NCBI GenBank assembly: GCA_030527065.1
Contig: JAUNBO010000018.1
Coordinates: 1-17,934 of the forward strand
Source: Bacillota bacterium
GTDB taxonomy: Bacteria; Bacillota; Clostridia; Peptostreptococcales; Anaerovoracaceae
Reading direction: 5' to 3'
DNA: 17,934 bases
A program made the translations under genes and the position numbers. The notes under the pieces were generated by a model. That model saw nothing but the letters and a program-made list of their open reading frames with translations. It searched no databases and was not told the origin of the DNA. Positions within the stretch are counted from its first letter, which is position 1. Every line of letters begins with the position of its first letter. Positions 8,150 to 16,181 of this stretch are shown here, piece after piece.

Positions 8150-8178
8150 ATGATATCACAAAAACCGCTTTGGCTCAA
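8150..8178 (-). promoter_or_regulatory. Probable sigma-A-type promoter for nifJ
   Basis: Reading the minus strand, TTGAGC (8173-8178) is followed after exactly 17 bases by TATCAT (8150-8155). This would give a leader of about 110 bases before the nifJ ATG. The leader contains a very GC-rich inverted repeat (arms 8063-8068 and 8079-8084) about 30 bases ahead of the start codon. A weak interrupted hairpin over 8166-8188 with five U after it overlaps the promoter. It could end the preceding operon (the giant surface protein). The box match is good, but it has not been tested against background. Confidence 0.55.
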
Positions 8179-8220
8179 GAGTTCAGCGCAGTTTTTTTCT
8201 TCGCCTCCGGTACCGCCCCG

Positions 8221-11200
8221 CTACCGGCTCCTCACCGCCGCCGTATTGGTGCTCTCGTCGTAGGAAACGTCGAAGCTCAGCGCCGTCCCCAGGTCTCTCA
8301 GCTTGAAGAAGTTGTTGCCGCCGATGTTGTAGACCCGGCAGGAGACCAGCTCCCCGTCCACATACAGAGTCCAGACGCTGGCGGTACAGGAGGCGGCTTT
8401 GCTTTCCTCCGGCAGGGCCAGTTCCCCGCCCACCGCCTCGTAGCTTTCGCCCTTGACCGCATACATGGTCCTTACATTGGCGTCATAACCCAGGGAGAAG
8501 CCGGAGCCCGTCCCGTCCATCAGAGCCGCCACATCCCGGAGCTTGAAGTAATTGTTGCCGTCTATGTTGTAGACCTCCATGGAAACGGGGTTCCCGTTGT
8601 AAGTGATGTTCTGGGGAGAAGCCGTGGCGCTCTGGAAATAGGTGGTTTCGTCATAGTACGAAATGCTCCCGGAGAGGCCGTTGACGCTGCTTTCCTTGTA
8701 ATAATAGCGGTTGTCCGCATCGCTGTTGCCGCTGTGCCCCAGGGCCCGAATCATGCCGCCGCTGACGCTTCCGGAAACCACGTCTATTGTGTGGGTGGAT
8801 TTATCGCAGAGGGCGTTCAGGGACCCTGCGGTCATGACAAAGCGCTCCGCAGACAGGGCGCTGACGTTGTCCGTATCGCTGCGGCTGACCAGGGCGCCGC
8901 CGCTGAGCCGTACTGTGGCCCCTGCCGCATAGACCGTGCCCCCTTCCTGCCCCATCAACTCTTCCTTGAAGGCGCTGACGATACCGCCGGCGATTTCCAG
9001 TTCCCCGCCCGGCGACACCACTATGGCTGCGTCTCCCTTTTCCGATCTGGCGTACAGGATACCGCTGCCGTCCACCGTCGCCTTGCCCTTGATCAGCACC
9101 GTGGGGTTCTGCATGTCGGATTCATCGTTGGTCCCCACCAGGGACGAGCTGCCCTCCAGGATCAGACGGCTGCCGTCCTCCATCACCAGAAGGGTCTTGC
9201 TTCCCGTGGACGAAACGTCCCGCAGGGTCAGCTGTGAGCCGCTGCCGGCGTGAATGGTGAGGGGGCCCATTTCCTTGCCCGTGCCCACCAGAGTCACCTT
9301 TGCGCCGCCGCCGATCTCAATGGTTCCCGCCGAATACCACTTCAGATAATAGGTGCCGTCGGCGGTCACGGTGGCATTGCCCGTCAGGTTCCCCGCCGCA
9401 AGGCCCAGAGGATTCAGGCTGACGGTTTCGCTGACGACGCTGACCGGGGCCGCCTCTTCAGGAAGATATTCTCCGGGAGAAAGGCTGCTTTCCGCCGAAG
9501 CCCCTTCCAGACTTCCCCCTGCAGCCGCCCCAGCGGCGGAAGAAGCCAGGTAGCGGCAATCGCTGACATTGATTTCATCCGTTCCCAGGCGTCCTGCCAC
9601 GGCGCCGGCGTTGTTCCCGGCAAAGCCGGTCCCCTTCCTTACGGAGCCAGTGTTCACATCCCCCGTCAGGGTCCCGTATTGCAGATAGCCCACAATGCCG
9701 CCCACTGCGGCGCTGGAGGTGGCGTTGCTGCAGCTTACGGAGCCGGTGTTGACACAGTTCTCTATTACGGAAGTCCTTCTGCCGTTGGCGTAGCCCACAA
9801 CGCCGCCTATATAGCGGTCCGTGCCGGAAATCTCCGCCGTGTTGGCGCAGTCCCGGGCCGTCCCCGCCAGCTTCCCGGCAATGCCGCCGGCGCCGTTGCT
9901 GCCGTTTCCGCTGCCCGTTACCGCCCCGAAGTTGACGCAGTCCTCTATCAGGTCTGTCGCACTATAAGCGATTCCCACTATGCCCCCTGCGCCGGAGGCG
10001 GCTCTCACCGTCCCGTAGTTCCGGCAGCCCGCCACCACAGAGCCCTCGCTGATGTAGGCGGCGATCCCTCCTGCGTTTGCACCGTCCGTTTCCACCTGCA
10101 CCCGGCTGACGCAATCCCGGATCTCCGTGGAGGCGGCATAGGAAACGATCCCGGCGGCATAGGCCGTGTTGGCCTCACAGCCGGTGGTCCCCTCCACCGT
10201 CACGTTGCGGACGACCGCCCCGATGCAATAGCCGAACAGGCCCGCATAGCTCCCGGTGTTATATGCATTCATGTCCACGATGGAATGACCCTGTCCGTCG
10301 AACACCCCCTGGAAGGACTTTCCGGTGGTGACGCCTATCGCCTTCCATATTCGTTCCGCCTGGGTGCCATCGGCGTTGGCCAGAGAAATGTCGCTGTCCA
10401 GCAGCACCGTCTTGCCGCTGAAGGTGATCCCCTTTACGTTGACCAGATAAGCCATCCCCGCCAGCTCTGCGGCGGTGGAAAGAGTATATACGGACTCGCC
10501 GGCCCGGTACCAGCTGGTATCGGCCACGGAAAGCCAGGTCTTTTCCTGGGTCCCCCTCCGTGCCTCAATGGTGACGTTCCCCTCCCCGGTGACGGTATAC
10601 GTCCCGTTCAGATTCACTTCCACATTGGTCAGCTCATAGGTGAAGGCCTCCGTGTATTCCCTGGACGGGTCCTCCGGCACAGCCCCGTCCAGGGCTCCCG
10701 CCCGCACCGTCAGGACGTCCCCCTCCTGGAGTACGTCGCCGTTCTTTACGGGCTCGTCGTAGACATAGCTCATGGTTCCCCCGGCGGACAGGTAGCCGGT
10801 CTTTATCACGCTGATCTCCTGCTCCGCTCCTTCCCGGATGGTCACGACAGCCGTTCTTGTCCGTTCAAACACTGCGCCGAAGCTGACGTCGCCGGTAACG
10901 GTGTAAAAGCTGCTGTCGATCCGCTGCCCGTTGACGGTATAATAACGCAGGGTATAGCCCGCCTCCGGCTGTGCGCTGAGGTTCACCACCTGCCCATAGG
11001 CCACGCTGCCGCTCTTGTCGGCGCTGACCACGCCTCCCGCAGACTGGACCACCGTCACATTGCAGCTGCCTGTGCCGCTGTAGGAGGACGACTGGAAGTA
11101 CAGGACGGGATACCCGTTGTTGAGGCCGGCGCTGTCCGCCACGAAGATGTCGCCGTTCACGTTCAGCCTGGCCGCAAAGGAGCTTTCCTTCATCTGAGAT

Positions 11201-12555
11201 TCGCTGAGCTCCTGCACATTGATGCTGATCTTGGTGCTGGAGCCCTTGTAATAGCCCTGGCTGTCCGGGTTGTCGTCGCAGTCCGCCAGGTAATAGCAGT
11301 TGTCCACGGTATAGGCGCCGGAATCGTGGCCCCCTATGCCCCGCCCCATGGAGGCCCCGTTGGTATCTATGTTCCCCACGTTGTAGCAGTTGTAGATGTC
11401 CAGGCCGGAATTGCTGCCTACGATCCCCCCTGCCGGGCAGGAAAAGATGGTGGAAACGTCTCCCACATTGTAGCAGTTCCGTATCATGCCGTCTCCCCAG
11501 CCGGCTCCCACGATGCCGCCCACGCCCTTGGCGTCGGTGTTTTTTACCTGGGCAAAATTGGCGCAGTTTTCCACTATGACGCCATTGTTGGTCTCTCCGA
11601 TCCGGCCCACCACGCCGCCTACCATCCGGCGGCCGTAGATGTAGCCCTCGCCCACCACCACGTTCCGCACGGCGGGCTGCCAGCCGTTTTCAAAGGTTCC
11701 CGTTACCGTGTCCACGTCGCTTTCGCCGCCCAGGAAGCCGATGAGGCCGATGGCCATGCTGTAGGGGAAGCCCTTTTCCGCATATCTCTGACAGTAGATG
11801 TTGGAAACGCTGTGGCCCTGCCCGTCGAAGACGCCGTTGAAGCGGGTGTCGATCACATAAGAATCCCCGTTCACCATATCGGTGTCCATGGAGAATTTGC
11901 CCCCCACCGGCGTGTAATTGGGCCCGGACCAGGCGCCGTTGCGGTAACGGCCTCCCATATCCAGGTCCGCCCCCAGCCGGACGGTCTTATACGCAAAATC
12001 CGTCTCGCTGGAATAGACCGTATCCGCTACGTTACCGCCTCCTGCGCCCACCAGCATCACGTTATCTATTTTTATGCTCTTGATGTAAGAGGCGTCCCCC
12101 TTTATCCGGTACTCCGGGGTATCTGCGTCTATGCGCCCGTTCACCAACGCCGCCAGCCCCGCCAGCTCCGCCGGCTCGCTGATGGTGTATTCCGTGGCTG
12201 CGGGGTCGTACCAGGAGATATCCACCGCCCCATCCCAGACCGTGGTGGAAAAGAAGGCCCCTGCGATCTGCACGTTGGCGGCAGGCATGGTGAAGCTGAA
12301 GCTGCCCCCGCTGAGGGTCGCCAGCTGATAGCTCCCGTTGTACTCATAGCGCACCGTGGCCACATCGTAGCCTGCGTTGCAGGCGAAGGTCCCCGTGACG
12401 GTCTGCCCCGCCGCTGCAGAGCTGACGCTTACGCTTATGGTCCCGCCGGCAGTCTGCACCGCCGAAACGCTGTAGCTCCCCGCCCCGTAAGAAGCAACGG
12501 GAAACAGGGTCAGCACCATAAGGCAAACCAGCAACACACACAAAGATTTTTTCAT
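8221..12555 (-). CDS. Giant secreted GLUG-repeat/beta-helix surface protein
   Basis: This 1444-residue exported protein has a signal peptide (1 to about 25, ending ASYGA). Two similar modules follow. Each begins with a short InlB-like beta repeat (27-103 and about 497-565) and continues with a W...LAGLAALVN-type segment. An FDGQGHS motif comes next, and then GLUG-type repeats with recurring GGIVG and NCxNxG units (about 110-430 and 675-1000). A third beta-helical segment (about 1040-1290) lacks these signatures. The C-terminus (about 1311-1444) has two copies of a YNIxGNNxFKLRD motif typical of copper-amine-oxidase N-terminal-like modules, used by clostridial surface proteins as a stalk or wall-associating part. 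There is no LPxTG sorting signal or transmembrane anchor. The start has AAGGAG 7 bases upstream. It is the last gene of the uptake/motor operon, 67 bases after the DUF2149 gene. The architecture suggests an adhesin or ligand-binding surface protein; the ligand is unknown. Confidence 0.9.
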   Translation of the reverse strand: MKKSLCVLLVCLMVLTLFPVASYGAGSYSVSAVQTAGGTISVSVSSAAAGQTVTGTFACNAGYDVATVRYEYNGSYQLATLSGGSFSFTMPAANVQIAGAFFSTTVWDGAVDISWYDPAATEYTISEPAELAGLAALVNGRIDADTPEYRIKGDASYIKSIKIDNVMLVGAGGGNVADTVYSSETDFAYKTVRLGADLDMGGRYRNGAWSGPNYTPVGGKFSMDTDMVNGDSYVIDTRFNGVFDGQGHSVSNIYCQRYAEKGFPYSMAIGLIGFLGGESDVDTVTGTFENGWQPAVRNVVVGEGYIYGRRMVGGVVGRIGETNNGVIVENCANFAQVKNTDAKGVGGIVGAGWGDGMIRNCYNVGDVSTIFSCPAGGIVGSNSGLDIYNCYNVGNIDTNGASMGRGIGGHDSGAYTVDNCYYLADCDDNPDSQGYYKGSSTKISINVQELSESQMKESSFAARLNVNGDIFVADSAGLNNGYPVLYFQSSSYSGTGSCNVTVVQSAGGVVSADKSGSVAYGQVVNLSAQPEAGYTLRYYTVNGQRIDSSFYTVTGDVSFGAVFERTRTAVVTIREGAEQEISVIKTGYLSAGGTMSYVYDEPVKNGDVLQEGDVLTVRAGALDGAVPEDPSREYTEAFTYELTNVEVNLNGTYTVTGEGNVTIEARRGTQEKTWLSVADTSWYRAGESVYTLSTAAELAGMAYLVNVKGITFSGKTVLLDSDISLANADGTQAERIWKAIGVTTGKSFQGVFDGQGHSIVDMNAYNTGSYAGLFGYCIGAVVRNVTVEGTTGCEANTAYAAGIVSYAASTEIRDCVSRVQVETDGANAGGIAAYISEGSVVAGCRNYGTVRAASGAGGIVGIAYSATDLIEDCVNFGAVTGSGNGSNGAGGIAGKLAGTARDCANTAEISGTDRYIGGVVGYANGRRTSVIENCVNTGSVSCSNATSSAAVGGIVGYLQYGTLTGDVNTGSVRKGTGFAGNNAGAVAGRLGTDEINVSDCRYLASSAAGAAAGGSLEGASAESSLSPGEYLPEEAAPVSVVSETVSLNPLGLAAGNLTGNATVTADGTYYLKWYSAGTIEIGGGAKVTLVGTGKEMGPLTIHAGSGSQLTLRDVSSTGSKTLLVMEDGSRLILEGSSSLVGTNDESDMQNPTVLIKGKATVDGSGILYARSEKGDAAIVVSPGGELEIAGGIVSAFKEELMGQEGGTVYAAGATVRLSGGALVSRSDTDNVSALSAERFVMTAGSLNALCDKSTHTIDVVSGSVSGGMIRALGHSGNSDADNRYYYKESSVNGLSGSISYYDETTYFQSATASPQNITYNGNPVSMEVYNIDGNNYFKLRDVAALMDGTGSGFSLGYDANVRTMYAVKGESYEAVGGELALPEESKAASCTASVWTLYVDGELVSCRVYNIGGNNFFKLRDLGTALSFDVSYDESTNTAAVRSR

Positions 12556-12622
12556 CGGTCTTCTCCTTTTCCTACCGCAGAAGGGACGGCGGAAAGCCGT
12601 TTCACGCTCCTGCCCAGAATCC

Positions 12623-12937
12623 TCATTCAGAGCTCATGATATAATATTTCCCGGTCTCCGCGTCATAGTAGACCTTGCCCATCTCCTGAAGCTGGTCGCC
12701 TTCCTGGGGGGATTCCTCCTCCCCTGCCTGCTCCATCTCGTCCTCGGAGATTTCCAGAGCCTGGGTCGTATCTATCTGCGTGCTGGGGCCGATGTCCACG
12801 TTCCAGTTGATCACCAGAGCCAGCATGATCCCCACCGCCAGCACCAGCATGACGTCCGCCATATTGGCGATGCCGTCCATGGGGTTCCATTCTCTCCTGT
12901 CTTCCCCGGCGCGGCGGTTGAGCCTGTTCTTTCTCAT
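12623..12937 (-). CDS. DUF2149 family protein, ExbD/TolR-like motor subunit candidate
   Basis: This is a small membrane protein of 104 residues. It has a basic N-terminus, a WNPMDGIANMADVMLVL stretch leading into one transmembrane helix (about 27-46), and an acidic external part. It ends with a GKVYYDAETGKYYIM motif typical of DUF2149. Asp28 sits in DVMLVL, which matches the segment of ExbD that carries its proton-relaying Asp, so this protein probably plays the ExbD role beside the MotA/TolQ/ExbB protein. The frame is open further upstream (to 13027), but the ATG at 12937 is preferred. It overlaps the channel gene stop by one base (TGATG) and has GAGGGAGG just ahead. The equivalence to ExbD is inferred from motif and neighbour, not proven. 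Confidence 0.88.
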   Translation of the reverse strand: MRKNRLNRRAGEDRREWNPMDGIANMADVMLVLAVGIMLALVINWNVDIGPSTQIDTTQALEISEDEMEQAGEEESPQEGDQLQEMGKVYYDAETGKYYIMSSE

Positions 12938-13650
12938 CAGCGGCCTCCCTCCTCTTCTCCGGAAAGGGCCGGGACTTCCGCTGCCGGCAGGCCCGCCGGG
13001 GGAAGCTTCTCCGTTTCCAGGACGCATTCCGCCAGAGCCTCCAGCAGGGTCATATACTGCCGGTACCAGCTCCGGCGTATGGTGGAAATCACCGTAGCCA
13101 CCGCTGCGCTGATGAGGCCGGCGATGGTGGTATCAAAAGCGATGAGCAGGGATTCGGACAGAGCGTAGGTATCTCCCTGGCCCAGGGCGATGATCCCCGG
13201 CCCCAGGGGGATGAGGGTCCCCAGAAGGCCGAAAACGGGCCCCAGCCGGGAGATGAGCTCCGAATACTTCACCATGCGGTCGTAACGGGCCTGTTCCTGG
13301 GCCACCAGGCTCACCGCCAGGGCCTCCCGCATTACCGGGGTAAAATCCGGGTGTCTGGTCAGCTCTGTCAGGGCCGCCTTCTGCCTTCTCAGCAGTCCGC
13401 TTTCCTCTATGGTTTCCGCCGCCTGCTCCGGGGCCTGCCGCAGCCGGTCCAGCAGCTCCGGCAGAGCAACCTTCAGGTGCCGCCGCTCTGAAAAACCCTC
13501 GCTGACCAGCCAGCCGGCCAGAAAGACCGTCGCCGCCATGATGAGGATCAGGATGATGATGACCGGAATCTGCAGCCCGGAGGCCACCGCCCGTAAAATG
13601 TCGCTGATTTTGAAAGTGTCTTCTGCTGCCGCTGCAATCGCTGCCGTCAT
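12937..13650 (-). CDS. MotA/TolQ/ExbB family proton channel protein
   Basis: This 237-residue membrane protein carries three membrane segments: about 27-50, 136-158 and 168-192. There is a long cytoplasmic stretch between the first and second. The paired helices carry the family motifs GLLGTLIPLGPGI (Thr145) and FDTTIAGLISA (Thr174/175), whose threonines face the ion path in ExbB and TolQ. Such proteins form pentameric rings that use the proton gradient to drive an ExbD/TolR/MotB-like partner, here the DUF2149 protein encoded next. The start at 13650 makes an ATGA overlap with the stop of the preceding gene and has AAGGAG 9 bases upstream. The open frame extends 19 codons further but without comparable support. 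No flagellar genes are present and no peptidoglycan-binding MotB is seen, so a flagellar stator is unlikely. Confidence 0.93.
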   Translation of the reverse strand: MTAAIAAAAEDTFKISDILRAVASGLQIPVIIILILIMAATVFLAGWLVSEGFSERRHLKVALPELLDRLRQAPEQAAETIEESGLLRRQKAALTELTRHPDFTPVMREALAVSLVAQEQARYDRMVKYSELISRLGPVFGLLGTLIPLGPGIIALGQGDTYALSESLLIAFDTTIAGLISAAVATVISTIRRSWYRQYMTLLEALAECVLETEKLPPAGLPAAEVPALSGEEEGGR

Positions 13651-14954
13651 TTCAGGATACTCCTTACATTTCTCATATTGATCTGATAACTTATCGGACC
13701 GGCGCACATCCCCAGAAGGAAGAGGCCCGTCAGGCTGAGGCAGATGAGGGCCGTGGGCGTAAGGATTTCCTCCTCCACCAGGACCAGCTGCTCCGCATCC
13801 GCCGCCATATCCTCTTCCCGCCAGTTCATGACGGCCCCTTCATTGCTGTCCGTGGAAACCTGGTGCTCCAGGATGCTGTTCACCCACTGGGCAAACTCCG
13901 TTCTGGCCATGAGTTCCTCGGAAAGGATATAGACCCCCTGGTCTTCTTCTGCGTAAGAAACCTCCGTGACCTCCTGCCCGGACTCCCGCTCATCGCCGGA
14001 TAAGCTGGCGTTCAACGACTCTTCGCCGCCCACGGTGATGGATACGGTTTCCGTCACATCGCCGTAGGAAACGGTGATCTCCGCCGTGCCGCTCTCCTTC
14101 ACCGTCAGGTTCCCGTAAAGGTCCACCTCCACCACATCTGTATTGTTGGAGCTCCATACCAGGTTCTCCTGGATGTACTGCTCCAGAAAGGAATCCGCCG
14201 CCGAGATGTTCACCGTCACCTGATAATCGCTGCCCACCTTTGCGTCCAGATTGGATTCCGCCCCGAAAACGGGGACCCCGTGGAAGGTCACATAGATCGA
14301 ATTCACATACTTTGCCGCCTGGCTGGTCCTTCTCTCCGTGGGCTCCGCCTGGCCGAACAGCAGGCGAAAGCGGCTGGAAGGGCTGAGGGACGAGAAATTT
14401 TCCCCTATGCCGTTTTTCTCCCAGTTGTCCTCCAGGGCCATCATAGGCTGCACCTGCACGGCCCCTTCTTCCACGTCTCCTCCGTTCCGGGCGTAGACCT
14501 CCCCGGTCTCCTCGTTGGCCGCCAGGTTGGGATAGTAGTAGCGGGGTCTGTCCAGAAGCTCCGCTTTGGTGAAGGAAGTGAAAGCGCCGGAGGTCTGGTC
14601 GTCGGTGTAAAAGGCCAGGGAATGGACGGAGCTCATATCAACGCCGGCGTATTCCAGCAGGTCGGTCAGGTAAATGCCCCGGGCGGAATCCACCGCCGTC
14701 CAGTCTCCGCCGTAATAGCTGTAAACCTCCTGCACCGTGGGCAGAGCCCCTCCGTAAAGATCGTCCAGGTCCCGCCAGGAATAGGTGGCTTTCAGGGCAT
14801 AGGGACCGCCGGTGTAGCCCACATAGACGGAGATGTTGTCCGTTACCCGCTGGGCGTGGACCTCCGAGGACAGGCCGGGCATGAACAGCGCAGCCAGCAA
14901 TATGGCCAGCAGGGCGCCGGCCCTTTTCCTTCTCTTCATTTTCAGCCCTTTCAC
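13647..14954 (-). CDS. Secreted Ig-like protein with C-terminal membrane anchor, uptake-operon component
   Basis: I do not know a name for this 435-residue protein. It has a signal peptide (1 to about 34, ending VHA). A domain at about 36-225 includes GIYLTDLLEYAGVD, reminiscent of the oxidoreductase molybdopterin-binding fold used as a non-enzymatic surface domain. A bacterial Ig-like (BIG2) domain lies at about 232-308, followed by an acidic linker. A C-terminal transmembrane helix (about 399-420) ends in a short basic tail, so most of the protein faces outward. The start is GTG at 14954, in a GTGA overlap with the upstream stop and with GGAG 6 bases before it. An ATG five codons later (14939), also with a purine-rich site, is possible. 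Its 3' end overlaps the proton-channel gene by 4 bases. Placement between binding lipoprotein and motor suggests an extracellular arm or receptor linked to the motor. Confidence 0.85.
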   Translation of the reverse strand: MKGLKMKRRKRAGALLAILLAALFMPGLSSEVHAQRVTDNISVYVGYTGGPYALKATYSWRDLDDLYGGALPTVQEVYSYYGGDWTAVDSARGIYLTDLLEYAGVDMSSVHSLAFYTDDQTSGAFTSFTKAELLDRPRYYYPNLAANEETGEVYARNGGDVEEGAVQVQPMMALEDNWEKNGIGENFSSLSPSSRFRLLFGQAEPTERRTSQAAKYVNSIYVTFHGVPVFGAESNLDAKVGSDYQVTVNISAADSFLEQYIQENLVWSSNNTDVVEVDLYGNLTVKESGTAEITVSYGDVTETVSITVGGEESLNASLSGDERESGQEVTEVSYAEEDQGVYILSEELMARTEFAQWVNSILEHQVSTDSNEGAVMNWREEDMAADAEQLVLVEEEILTPTALICLSLTGLFLLGMCAGPISYQINMRNVRSILK

Positions 14955-16072
14955 TGCTGCTCCTGCTGCTGCCGCACCTTCAGACTGGAATTGGCAAGCA
15001 TGGCCTCCGCCTCTTCCACCGTCAGCTCGTAACGGTAAAACAAACGGTAAAATTCACGTGCGATCTCCACCATATCGTAATCGTAGATCTCCGGATAAAG
15101 CAGATTCCCCAGCCACCATATCCCCAGGACCCGGTTTATGGAAGGCGGATTGCCCATCCAGTTATATGGCTCCATGGGGATTTCGTAAAAATGATCCGCC
15201 TGCACCGCCGTGAGATCGTCCCAGACGCTGTCCTCCGCCAGCCCGGCATAAGGGCCGCCGCCGGTGAGGATGATGTAGTCGGGATCGAATATGTAGAGCT
15301 GCTCCATATTGATGGTGTTGCCGCCGCCGCTGTTGCTGAGTTCTTCGATGTTCACATAGACGGCGTTGACGGCGCCTATGTATTCTATGACGTCGGCCTG
15401 GACGGAGCCCCGGGCGTTGCAGTTGAGGCCGCTGGTGCCGGAGCCGTACATGACGCTGACCCGCTCTTCTTCCGGGATCTTTGCCCGGTTTTCCTGGGCC
15501 ATGGCCAGGGTCCTTTCAATGAACAGGGCCATTTCCTCCGCCTCTTCCTCTTTGTCCAGAATCTTCCCCAGGTCCCGGTAGGCCGCCGGGAACTTTTCCA
15601 GGGTGGTCTCGATGAAGATGGTGGGCACTCCCGTCTGCCGCTGCACCGTGTTCATATCGGCGGCATGACCGTTCTTTTTGTCTCCCAGGTCTATGATGAG
15701 CTGGGCGTCGGCGGTGAGCAGGCTCTCTATGTTCAGGGTGGATTTGCTCCCGTAAAGCTGTCCGAAGGTGGGCAGGTCCAGGAAGGATTCCGGGAAGTAT
15801 TTCATCTGGGTGCTGCCGGGGGTGGAGGCCAGGCCGCAAAGCTTCTCCGGGACAAGGGTGGCCAGGATCATCTGCGCCACGGCGCCGCTGGGGGCCACCC
15901 GTTCCACTTCCACGGGGATCTCCACATCCCGTCCGCTGGAATCGCTGTAGACCGTGCTCTCCCCCTCTATCACCACGTCCCCGCCGCCGCAGCCGGTGCA
16001 AAGGAGCGCAATGAGAAGACAGAGGGCGCAGGCCGCCGCCAGATTTCGTTTCACTTTGGCAGATCTGGTCAA
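14951..16072 (-). CDS. ABC transporter substrate-binding lipoprotein, iron-siderophore/cobamide type
   Basis: This 373-residue protein is the binding component of a metal-chelate importer of the BtuF/FhuD/FecB class. The signal is a basic start, a hydrophobic run and the lipobox LLCTGC with Cys28 lipidated. The mature protein begins with the class-typical region DSSGRDVEIPVEVERVAPSG. It also has LLTADAQLIIDLGD, LTGGGPY and NPPSINRVLGIWWLGNLLYP, the last being characteristic of Firmicute siderophore-type binding proteins. The start codon is TTG. AAAAGGAG lies 6 bases ahead, and no alternative Met precedes the signal peptide, so this start is well supported. It is the first gene of the minus-strand operon and lies divergent to its permease and ATPase. 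The substrate (siderophore, heme, cobamide or another chelate) cannot be read from the sequence. Confidence 0.93.
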   Translation of the reverse strand: MTRSAKVKRNLAAACALCLLIALLCTGCGGGDVVIEGESTVYSDSSGRDVEIPVEVERVAPSGAVAQMILATLVPEKLCGLASTPGSTQMKYFPESFLDLPTFGQLYGSKSTLNIESLLTADAQLIIDLGDKKNGHAADMNTVQRQTGVPTIFIETTLEKFPAAYRDLGKILDKEEEAEEMALFIERTLAMAQENRAKIPEEERVSVMYGSGTSGLNCNARGSVQADVIEYIGAVNAVYVNIEELSNSGGGNTINMEQLYIFDPDYIILTGGGPYAGLAEDSVWDDLTAVQADHFYEIPMEPYNWMGNPPSINRVLGIWWLGNLLYPEIYDYDMVEIAREFYRLFYRYELTVEEAEAMLANSSLKVRQQQEQQ

Positions 16073-16122
16073 TTTTTTCTCCTTTTCTGAGGCAAAGCAC
16101 TTTACTTTATCTTCTGAAAGCT

Positions 16123-16142
16123 ATATTCTTATACAAGATATA
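16123..16142. promoter_or_regulatory. Imperfect palindrome, candidate operator in the divergent spacer
   Basis: ATATTCTT and AAGATAT flank ATAC. This gives an inverted repeat with one bulged base in the AT-rich spacer between the binding-protein gene and the permease gene. It lies just downstream of the predicted minus-strand transcription start. A metal-responsive repressor site (Fur- or DtxR-like) would be expected at such a locus, but the sequence does not clearly match either consensus. A TTTACT/TATTCT pair with 17-base spacing (16101-16129) in the plus direction is a weak candidate promoter for the permease gene. Confidence 0.35.
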
Positions 16143-16151
16143 TCCTTTACC

Positions 16152-16180
16152 AAGATACCACGGCAGGCTTCTTCTGTCAA
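16152..16180 (-). promoter_or_regulatory. Probable promoter of the uptake/motor operon
   Basis: On the minus strand, a perfect TTGACA (16175-16180) is followed after 17 bases by TATCTT (16152-16157, four of six consensus bases). Transcription would begin near 16145 and reach the TTG start of the binding-protein gene after about 73 bases. The -35 box nearly touches the annotated ATG of the divergent permease gene. This makes a downstream start for the permease more attractive. Confidence 0.55.
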
Positions 16181-16181
16181 C

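Noticed and set aside
9250..12639. Open frame of 1129 codons on the plus strand
   Set aside because: It is exactly antisense to the giant GLUG protein gene, which has a signal peptide, clear repeats and a good ribosome binding site. The antisense product is His/Pro/Arg/Gly-rich with no domain, a typical shadow of GC-rich codons.
12937..13650. Flagellar stator protein MotA
   Set aside because: The partner gene encodes a DUF2149 protein without a peptidoglycan-binding domain, and the context is chelate transport. ExbB/TolQ-like is the better reading.
16073..16181. Cobalamin riboswitch ahead of the transport genes
   Set aside because: The spacer is only 109 bases, is AT-rich, and shows no conserved B12-box-like segment. 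It is too short for that element in either direction.
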